Positions 1 through 5,781 of a DNA stretch of 10,104 nucleotides are shown piece after piece (the first letter of the stretch is position 1; every line of letters starts with the position of its first letter). The position numbers and the translations under genes are program-made. The stretch lies in the NCBI GenBank assembly GCA_000999395.1, contig LCOM01000041.1, forward strand, positions 1-10,104, in the 5' to 3' direction. Source of the DNA: Parcubacteria group bacterium GW2011_GWA2_47_7 (GTDB lineage: Bacteria > Patescibacteriota > Minisyncoccia > Phycocordibacterales > UBA6899). The notes below the pieces were generated by a model, which did not search any database, was not told where the DNA came from, and saw only the letters and a list, made by a program, of their open reading frames with translations.

Positions 1-3000
1 CGCCATTCTCGCATGTTGATCTTATATCGTGCCGGAATGTACTCATTTATCTTGACCAGTCCGCACAAAAACGCATCATCCCGATGTTTCACTACGCCCT
101 TAGCTCGATAGGGTTTCTTGTATTGGGAAAATCCGAAGGCATTGGTGAGTTTTCCGATCTCTTTGCGATGGAGAGTAAATCGCACAGAGTGTTCAGCAAA
201 AAACCTTCATCGCACCCACCGCGCCTTGCGGTGCAAGCCATACTGAAGGGGCGATTTGCCGACAAACATGTGATTGCTTCCCCAGTAGCAGTAAAAGACC
301 CCAAAGATATTGCACTCAACTCGGCGTTGAATGAAGTTAATCAAGCAATCCTTGCGTCTTCGTTCGCACCCGCTGCTGTCGTTGTCGACGCGTCAGATGA
401 AGTCCTCCAGTTGCGCGGAGATCTCTCGTTCTACTTGAAACTCCCTTCGGGCAGGGCGACAATGAACCTTCTCAAAATCGCGAGAGAAGACCTGCTCATC
501 GAACTGCGTAGTACGCTTTCGGAGGCAAAAAGAGAAGACCACGCTGTCTTTGCACGAGACATCAACATGATGGATCGCGGACGAGGGTTTCTGGTAGATA
601 TTGAAGTGAGCCCTCTTAAACGTCTTGCGGCTGGTGCTCGGCACTACTTGGTTGCTTTTCGGGCGCGCGAACTGGCAGAAAATTCTGAAGTGCTCTCGAG
701 TGACATTGCGCATGGCACAAAAGAAGGGAAAGAGAAGAAACTCTTGGTGCTTGAAAAAGACCGAATAAAAAAGCAATTGACGCTTGCTAGGGAGCAACTG
801 CGCAGCGTTCTTGAATCGCAAGAGGCGACGAACGAAGAATTTCAGTCGGCAAACGAAGAGGTGCTCTCTTCGAATGAGGAGCTGCAAAGCTTCAATGAGG
901 AGATTCAAACCACAAAAGAAGAGCTGCAGTCCACAAATGAAGAATTGATTACCGTCAACGAAGAACTCCAAACAAGGAACACCGAGTTTGGTGTCACCAA
1001 CGCGGACCTGCTGAATGTGCTCGAGAGCGTGAATGTCCCGATTATTATCGTCGACCGTGAACTACGTATTCGACGCGTGACTCCGGTCACAAAGAAGTCG
1101 TTTCGTATCATTGCATCCGATGTCGGGCGGTCTATTTCGGATATCCGCTTACCGGCTCAATTTCCCGATCTCAAAAAAATCATCACGTCTGTACTTGATA
1201 CCGAGCAGCCCCAAAGCGAGGAAGTAACCGACGAAGAGGGTAATTGGTATACACTGTGGGTGCGCCCGTATCGCACGCAACAACAGAAGATTGATGGTGT
1301 GGTCATCGCGCTCATTGATATTAATGAGATAAAGCTGGCGCAAATCGCGCGGGATAGTGCAGAGTCATATACCGAAGGAATCCTTGATACGATGCGGGAA
1401 CCTTTACTCGTTCTCGACAGGTATATGCGTATCAAGAGCGCTAATAAATCCTTTTATCGCCTATTTCCACTTGATGTAAAAGAGACGGAGGGGATGTCTA
1501 TCTTTGGAATAAAAGGTCATCGATTTGACACTCCGAAGTTGCGTGAAGCCCTAGAAAAAGTTTTGCCAAAGAGCAGGTCATTTGACGAGCTTGAACTGAC
1601 TTTTAATTTTCCGACCATCGGAACGAAAGTGCTACTGTTCAATGGGCGACGTCTTTTGCAAAGCGAAAAAGGCGAAGCGCTTATTTTGCTTGCAATACAA
1701 GATATTACTGAGCAGAAAGGAGCTTCGGCGTTGCGTCGCGCGAATAAGGAGCTCGCTTTTCAGAACAATGAGAAAGAAAAGCGTGCCGCAGAACTCCTTA
1801 TCGCCAACAAAGAACTTGCTTTTCAGAACAAAGAGAAGGCGAAGCGCGCCGCAGAGTTACTGGTAGCGAACAAAGAACTCGCGTTTCAGAACAAAGAAAA
1901 AGAGAAGCGCGCTGCAGAACTCCTCATCGCCGCCAAAGAACTTGCATATCAGAACAAAGAGAAAGCAAAGCGTGCCGCAGAACTTCTTATCGCCAATAAA
2001 GAACTTGCATATCAGAACAAAGAGAAAGCAAAGCGCGCTGCAGAACTCCTCATCGCCGCCAAAGAACTTGCATATCAGAACAAAGAAAAAGAAAAGCGGG
2101 CCGCAGAGCTATTCTTTGCACGATATTCCCGCAGCCTCATTGAGGCAAGCCTCGACCCTCTTTTGACTATCAACGCGAAGGGAAAAATAATGGATGTGAA
2201 TAAGGCGTTGACTAAAGTGACGGGCTTTTCAAGAAAGAAATTGATAGGCACCGATTTTGCGCGATATTTCACGCAACCGTCAAAGGCGCGCCTTGGGCAT
2301 GCGATAGCCTTCAAGCTCGGCTTCGTGGAAAATTATCCGCTGATCATGAAGCACAAAAACGGAAAATTAACCGACGTGTTGTACAATGCGTCCGTCTATA
2401 GAGATGATAAGGATAAGATTATGGGAGTGTTTGCTGCCGCTCGCAACGTCACGGAGCAGAAGACTCTCCAACGGGAGCTCGAGGGAGCCCTTTCATTCGC
2501 GGAGGGTATTCTCGGTACCATGCGAGAACCACTCATCGTGATAGACAGACAGTATCGCGTGCAAAGCGCAAACGAAGCCTTTTGTCGGACCTTTGGGGCA
2601 TCAGCAAAGGAAATAGAGGGTATGTCATTTTATGAATTGGAGAATAAAGAGTGGGGCACACCAAAAATGCGAGAATGGCTCAAAAAGGTTTATGCGCAAA
2701 AAAAGAATATTCAGGATTTTGAGGTCGACTTCAATTCTCCTAAGCTCGGCAAGATGACCATGTCCGTCAACGCACACCGACTCAGCCCCCAAGGTTCGGG
2801 TGAAGAACTACTTCTGTTGGTGATGGAAAATATTACCGAGCGGAAGTTCGTTCAAGAGCGCACTGATACGTTCATGAGTATGACTTCGCACGAGCTCAAA
2901 ACCCCCGCGACGACGATAAAAATGTTGGCACAAATCCTCCAGAAGCGTTTTGAAAACGACAAAGACCCCGTACTTGTTCAGTATTTGGGAAAGATGGTTG

Positions 3001-3446
3001 ATCAAGTGGATCATTTGGCCAAGTTGTCTTCCGACCTCCTTGATGTTTCGGGAATTAGGGCGAAAAAATTTGCTATGACAGAAGAGCGGTTTGATTTGGC
3101 AGCATTAGCCCGTGAAGTCGTCGAAAATTGCCGACTCTTAACAAAAACGCATAAGATACTCTTGCACGTGGGCGCACCGGCTTGGGTAAAAGGTGATAGT
3201 GAGCGCATCGGTCGCGTCCTCATCAATTTGATCGTGAATGGAATCAAGTACTCTCCCAATGCGGATAAAGTCATCGTGACGCTTTCGGTGGTGCATAGCA
3301 CTGGGCTCGGTCTTGGTTTGTATATTTCTTCCACAATTATACAGCGCCACGGGAGTCGCATCGAGGTAGAAAGCACCCCTGGGAGGGGCTCAACCTTCTT
3401 TTTTTCGTTGCCACTACGTGGAGGGGGGGGGGCGGAAAAAGAATAA
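1..3446 (+). CDS. CheB/CheR-type fusion with four PAS domains and a histidine kinase module (5' partial)
   Basis: Sensor protein, incomplete at the left edge. The frame is open from base 3 and reads a CheR methyltransferase C-terminus (DLISCRNVLIY, then FHYAL, GFLVLGKSEGIGEFSDLF), so the ATG at 84 is internal. Counting base 3 as residue 1, 1147 residues are visible: CheR end (1-70); the region usual between CheR and coiled coil in CheB/CheR fusions (about 100-250, with FAPAAVVVD and LRGDLSFYL); NEEL-type heptads (276-324); PAS1 (about 332-445); PAS2 (451-572); six 21-residue repeats (581-706); PAS3 (707-820); PAS4 (821-948); HisKA with SHELKTP, phospho-acceptor His 963 (nt 2889-2891); and an ATPase domain (about 1060-1140). 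The ATPase has an N-box (NLIVNGIKYSP) and G2 box (GLGLGLYIS) but no DxGxG G1 box or F box between them. No transmembrane segment is visible, so it is probably cytoplasmic. It is likely co-transcribed with the response regulator 12 bp downstream. Domain family is secure; kinase activity is doubtful. Confidence 0.93.
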   Translation, partial: PFSHVDLISCRNVLIYLDQSAQKRIIPMFHYALSSIGFLVLGKSEGIGEFSDLFAMESKSHRVFSKKPSSHPPRLAVQAILKGRFADKHVIASPVAVKDPKDIALNSALNEVNQAILASSFAPAAVVVDASDEVLQLRGDLSFYLKLPSGRATMNLLKIAREDLLIELRSTLSEAKREDHAVFARDINMMDRGRGFLVDIEVSPLKRLAAGARHYLVAFRARELAENSEVLSSDIAHGTKEGKEKKLLVLEKDRIKKQLTLAREQLRSVLESQEATNEEFQSANEEVLSSNEELQSFNEEIQTTKEELQSTNEELITVNEELQTRNTEFGVTNADLLNVLESVNVPIIIVDRELRIRRVTPVTKKSFRIIASDVGRSISDIRLPAQFPDLKKIITSVLDTEQPQSEEVTDEEGNWYTLWVRPYRTQQQKIDGVVIALIDINEIKLAQIARDSAESYTEGILDTMREPLLVLDRYMRIKSANKSFYRLFPLDVKETEGMSIFGIKGHRFDTPKLREALEKVLPKSRSFDELELTFNFPTIGTKVLLFNGRRLLQSEKGEALILLAIQDITEQKGASALRRANKELAFQNNEKEKRAAELLIANKELAFQNKEKAKRAAELLVANKELAFQNKEKEKRAAELLIAAKELAYQNKEKAKRAAELLIANKELAYQNKEKAKRAAELLIAAKELAYQNKEKEKRAAELFFARYSRSLIEASLDPLLTINAKGKIMDVNKALTKVTGFSRKKLIGTDFARYFTQPSKARLGHAIAFKLGFVENYPLIMKHKNGKLTDVLYNASVYRDDKDKIMGVFAAARNVTEQKTLQRELEGALSFAEGILGTMREPLIVIDRQYRVQSANEAFCRTFGASAKEIEGMSFYELENKEWGTPKMREWLKKVYAQKKNIQDFEVDFNSPKLGKMTMSVNAHRLSPQGSGEELLLLVMENITERKFVQERTDTFMSMTSHELKTPATTIKMLAQILQKRFENDKDPVLVQYLGKMVDQVDHLAKLSSDLLDVSGIRAKKFAMTEERFDLAALAREVVENCRLLTKTHKILLHVGAPAWVKGDSERIGRVLINLIVNGIKYSPNADKVIVTLSVVHSTGLGLGLYISSTIIQRHGSRIEVESTPGRGSTFFFSLPLRGGGGAEKE
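828..974 (+). repeat. Heptad repeat, seven NEEL-type units (21 bp each)
   Basis: Seven consecutive seven-residue units (TNEEFQS, ANEEVLS, SNEELQS, FNEEIQT, TKEELQS, TNEELIT, VNEELQT) encode a coiled coil between the CheR-linked region and PAS1. This segment is characteristic of CheB/CheR-PAS fusion proteins. It probably transmits conformational change or mediates dimerisation (inference from the family). Confidence 0.85.
1743..2120 (+). repeat. Six tandem 63-bp units encoding a 21-residue coiled-coil repeat
   Basis: Six in-frame copies of a 21-residue unit, consensus NKELAYQNKEKAKRAAELLIA, run without interruption from 1743 to 2120. Copies differ at a few positions: N or A at position 1, F or Y at 6, E or A at 12, and a diverged FFA end in the last copy. 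Twenty-one residues are three heptads, so the array extends one continuous coiled coil between PAS2 and PAS3. Similar KRAAELLIANKEL repeats are known as linkers in PAS-containing sensor proteins. High DNA identity between copies makes copy number prone to change by slippage or to miscounting in short-read assembly. Confidence 0.93.
3423..3432 (+). repeat. Homopolymeric G10 tract at the 3' end of the kinase gene
   Basis: Ten consecutive G residues encode the glycine run just before the kinase stop codon (TAA at 3444-3446). Gain of one G would give a slightly altered tail ending at a nearby TAA. Loss of one G would extend the frame to a TGA at 3460-3462, overlapping the response-regulator ATG (3459-3461). 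Such tracts are both classic slippage sites and common sequencing-error sites. Confidence 0.9.
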
Positions 3447-3458
3447 TATAAAACATTT

Positions 3459-3833
3459 ATGAACAAGGTGAATTCACAGAAGAAAAAAATACTCATTATT
3501 GAAGATAACCCCGGAATTCTCTTCGCCATGGAACAGGCGTTTAGCATGAGCGGTTATGACGTGGAGACAGCCACGAACTTTAAGGGCGCGCTTCATGTAA
3601 GCAAAACACCTCCTGACCTTATCTTTCTCGATGTTTTTCTTGAAAGCCAAGATGGGCGCGTGGTCACCAAAGAACTTAAGGCCCATAAGGGGACAAAGAA
3701 CATCCCTGTGGTCATTCTTTCCGCTTATCCAGGAATAGCAGAGCTCGCCAAGGAGGCGGGCGCAGATAACTCCCTCGCAAAGCCTTTTGAACTTTCTGAG
3801 TTATTGGCAATCACCAAAAAATACATCGCGTGA
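3459..3833 (+). CDS. Single-domain response regulator (CheY-like receiver)
   Basis: A 124-residue stand-alone receiver domain with no output domain, the usual size for CheY-like proteins. The visible signature is complete: acidic pair E15-D16 for Mg2+, phospho-acceptor D58 in LIFLDVF, conserved Ser at 88 (VVILSAY) and Lys at 108 (SLAKPF). It starts 12 bp after the kinase stop, on the same strand, so it is the probable phosphotransfer partner of that kinase. It presumably acts by protein-protein interaction rather than DNA binding. No Shine-Dalgarno sequence is evident before the ATG, so expression may depend on translation of the upstream gene. The receiver family is certain; the downstream target cannot be told from this window. 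Confidence 0.95.
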   Translation: MNKVNSQKKKILIIEDNPGILFAMEQAFSMSGYDVETATNFKGALHVSKTPPDLIFLDVFLESQDGRVVTKELKAHKGTKNIPVVILSAYPGIAELAKEAGADNSLAKPFELSELLAITKKYIA

Positions 3834-3945
3834 CCGTGACGTGGCATTTGTCTATAAATGGGTATCCCCGCGAAGGGGCAGCCTGCTCATTCTTCACAAG
3901 AAGTAGCGGAGTCTTTTCGTATCAGATGTCATCATTTCCTCCTGC

Positions 3946-4728
3946 TTAATAAGAAACTATTTTCCCCAACAATATTTCTTCAACAAAACGTAGATCTTCT
4001 TGCGTGTTCACGCTAAGCGCCTCACGCCAATTGCTCATTTGGTGTGCGGCAACGCGTGTACCCTCAATTGCTGCGATGCCCACTAGGTCACTGAGTCGGT
4101 ATTCACGGGAGGGGGTTACTGGATGCAGTTTTGTGATGCGCTCGAGTACCCATCGAGTATTAAAAACATAGCAGCCGGTGTCCACCTCGTGTATGGCGCG
4201 CTCATCTCTGTCGGCGTCCTTGAGTGCGACGATGCGCCGAATACCTCCACCAAGACCGCGAACGACGCGACTGGAAAACCAGAATGGATTGTCAGGAAGA
4301 AAATCACCCGGCGCGATGGCGGTTGCAACCGTGATCGGTGCTCCACTGTCTACACTTTTTTGAAAAAGTTCACGCAGTGTTGTCGATGTGAGAAGCGGGA
4401 AATTACCGGGAATAACAACAAGATAATCTGGCAGTGATTTTGGCAGTCCCTTGAGGGCAATTTTGAGAGCATGCCCCGTCCCTTTGCGTGTTCGCTGATA
4501 CACATATGTGACATCATTTCCAAGATGTGCCCGAATCGCATTTGCACCATGTCCAACCACGATACTCCAGTGTTCGCCGAATGCCCCTCGCACGGCATCA
4601 ATCATCCGATCGATGAGAGGAACCCCCGCGACCACCGTGAGCGGTTTTGGGAGTGATTGGCGCATGCGCGCCCCTTTTCCGGCCGCGAGGATAAAAACAT
4701 GGACGGGCTGATGGGGTTGGTTCTGCAT
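3946..4728 (-). CDS. Stand-alone GlmU-like sugar nucleotidyltransferase
   Basis: A 260-residue protein of the NTP-transferase fold, closest in style to the N-terminal uridylyltransferase half of GlmU, which makes UDP-GlcNAc. It lacks the C-terminal left-handed beta-helix acetyltransferase half. Seen: nucleotide loop LAAGKGARMRQSLPKPL (residues 14-30), the GTGHA motif (83-87), EYRLSDLV (209-216) and the NTQEDL end motif (241-246). Three positions important in E. coli GlmU differ by motif alignment: the Mg2+-binding Asp of the GDxPL motif is Asn109 (PGNFPLL), the Glu of the VEHKDA motif is Ala168 (IVALKDA), and the Asn of the NTG motif is Asp183 (EVDTG). It is the last gene of the - strand cluster, 14 bp after the jelly-roll protein stop. 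It probably supplies an activated sugar for the polymer, but the sugar may not be GlcNAc and activity is not assured. Confidence 0.85.
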   Translation of the reverse strand: MQNQPHQPVHVFILAAGKGARMRQSLPKPLTVVAGVPLIDRMIDAVRGAFGEHWSIVVGHGANAIRAHLGNDVTYVYQRTRKGTGHALKIALKGLPKSLPDYLVVIPGNFPLLTSTTLRELFQKSVDSGAPITVATAIAPGDFLPDNPFWFSSRVVRGLGGGIRRIVALKDADRDERAIHEVDTGCYVFNTRWVLERITKLHPVTPSREYRLSDLVGIAAIEGTRVAAHQMSNWREALSVNTQEDLRFVEEILLGKIVSY

Positions 4729-4742
4729 AGTGTTTGGAATAG

Positions 4743-5771
4743 TTATGGCGTGTTTGCGATACTATTGAGATGAAAATCGGAAAAGAGGACATCCATGAAA
4801 TCAGTACGTATGCCACATACCCCGTCCGCGGTGATGGCGGGACCTATTCCGTTGCTGGCATCATCGATCGCTTCCGCAACCTTTTTCCATGTTCCTGTTT
4901 TTCCGAAATCCGTGTAGAGTGTCAACTTTACAGCATTGCTCGAAATCGTTTTTGTGTCGAGTCGGATGCCGATCCATTCGTTATGCGGAAGAAGGTTTGG
5001 TGAGGTCAGTCGATTATAAATACCCGGAAGAATAACTTTCTGTGCCAGGGTATGATATGACCCACCCCACTTTTTTTTGATTACTGCGGTACCGTCGACG
5101 CGCACACCGGCATAGTAGAGGTCGTTTTCATCTTGGTAGCGCGAAAAGATAAGGAGGCCATTGGACTCATCGCGATTCACACTTTGGGAGAGTTGGTCGT
5201 TGGTGATGTTCATGTACACCTGCTCGCGTACGTCACCCCACGTGCTGCGCGTGAGAAGGCGAAAAATATTTTGCGGATGGTATCCTCCATCGGTGTCGAC
5301 AGAATTATCAATCCGATATATTTTATGCCACTGGCTTTTTTCCGAAAGGTCCCCTTGGTTTGTGGCACCGACCCCATTGGCGATACCCATCATCCCCCCT
5401 GAATTGAGCCACCAATACGGACTCGTGCTCTCCATGGCAACTCCCGCCTCCTCGAGCGTTTCAACGGTATTAAACGTGTAATCGAACGGAAGTGTAACTG
5501 TAGCCGCACTACTCCCGAGTGATGAGGCGGAAAAAAGCGTCGGGTGCGGGTTGTTCGACGACTGTACTTCCGTAAAGACCGCAACGGACAGTGCGCACAA
5601 CACAATGAGCGGAAGAAGGAGCGGAGAAATAGCTGTTCGAGAATTAGTGTTTGTTGCAAAATCCAGTTTTCGCTGCTCGGGTATCACCTCCCTGTTTGCT
5701 GAGCGAGATAAGTCCATACTCTCGTTATGTGCCTCGTCCTGTTGATTTGTGGAAGTATAGTTTGTGATCAT
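4743..5771 (-). CDS. Membrane-anchored protein with a concanavalin A/LamG-like jelly-roll domain
   Basis: A 342-residue protein of unknown exact function. Residues 1-47 are polar and probably cytoplasmic. One hydrophobic segment (about 49-67, SPLLLPLIVLCALSVAVF) should anchor it, placing the rest outside. The extracellular part (about 95-336) is beta-rich with Trp/Tyr-rich stretches such as LYYAGVRVDGTAVIKKKWGG and NEWIGIRLDT, the style of concanavalin A-like carbohydrate-binding or polysaccharide-lyase folds. It resembles in style the two C-terminal domains of the neighbouring deacetylase-like protein. It starts 10 bp after that gene's stop and ends 14 bp before the nucleotidyltransferase, so co-expression is likely. 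The ATG at 5771 gives the longest frame; Met19 (5715-5717) is an alternative, and neither has a clear ribosome site. Binding or cleaving the exported polysaccharide is inferred from fold and context only. Confidence 0.8.
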   Translation of the reverse strand: MITNYTSTNQQDEAHNESMDLSRSANREVIPEQRKLDFATNTNSRTAISPLLLPLIVLCALSVAVFTEVQSSNNPHPTLFSASSLGSSAATVTLPFDYTFNTVETLEEAGVAMESTSPYWWLNSGGMMGIANGVGATNQGDLSEKSQWHKIYRIDNSVDTDGGYHPQNIFRLLTRSTWGDVREQVYMNITNDQLSQSVNRDESNGLLIFSRYQDENDLYYAGVRVDGTAVIKKKWGGSYHTLAQKVILPGIYNRLTSPNLLPHNEWIGIRLDTKTISSNAVKLTLYTDFGKTGTWKKVAEAIDDASNGIGPAITADGVCGIRTDFMDVLFSDFHLNSIANTP

Positions 5772-5781
5772 GGTACGAGTA

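Noticed and set aside
84..86. ATG at 84 as the start of the sensor gene
   Set aside because: The same frame is open back to base 3 and encodes conserved CheR residues, so this ATG is internal.
393..1435. Long - strand frames opposite the sensor gene
   Set aside because: They are antisense shadows of the coiled-coil and PAS coding sequence with no protein-family features.
1743..2120. CRISPR-like array
   Set aside because: Repeats are contiguous 63-bp coding units without spacers and lie inside an open reading frame.
1642..2166. Second + strand frame across the 63-bp repeats
   Set aside because: It is a periodic off-frame reading of the repeat array; the main frame carries the coiled coil and conserved flanking domains.
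3866..3878. CCCC-GCGAA-GGGG hairpin between the convergent genes as a terminator
   Set aside because: The stem is only four base pairs and no T-run follows on either strand.
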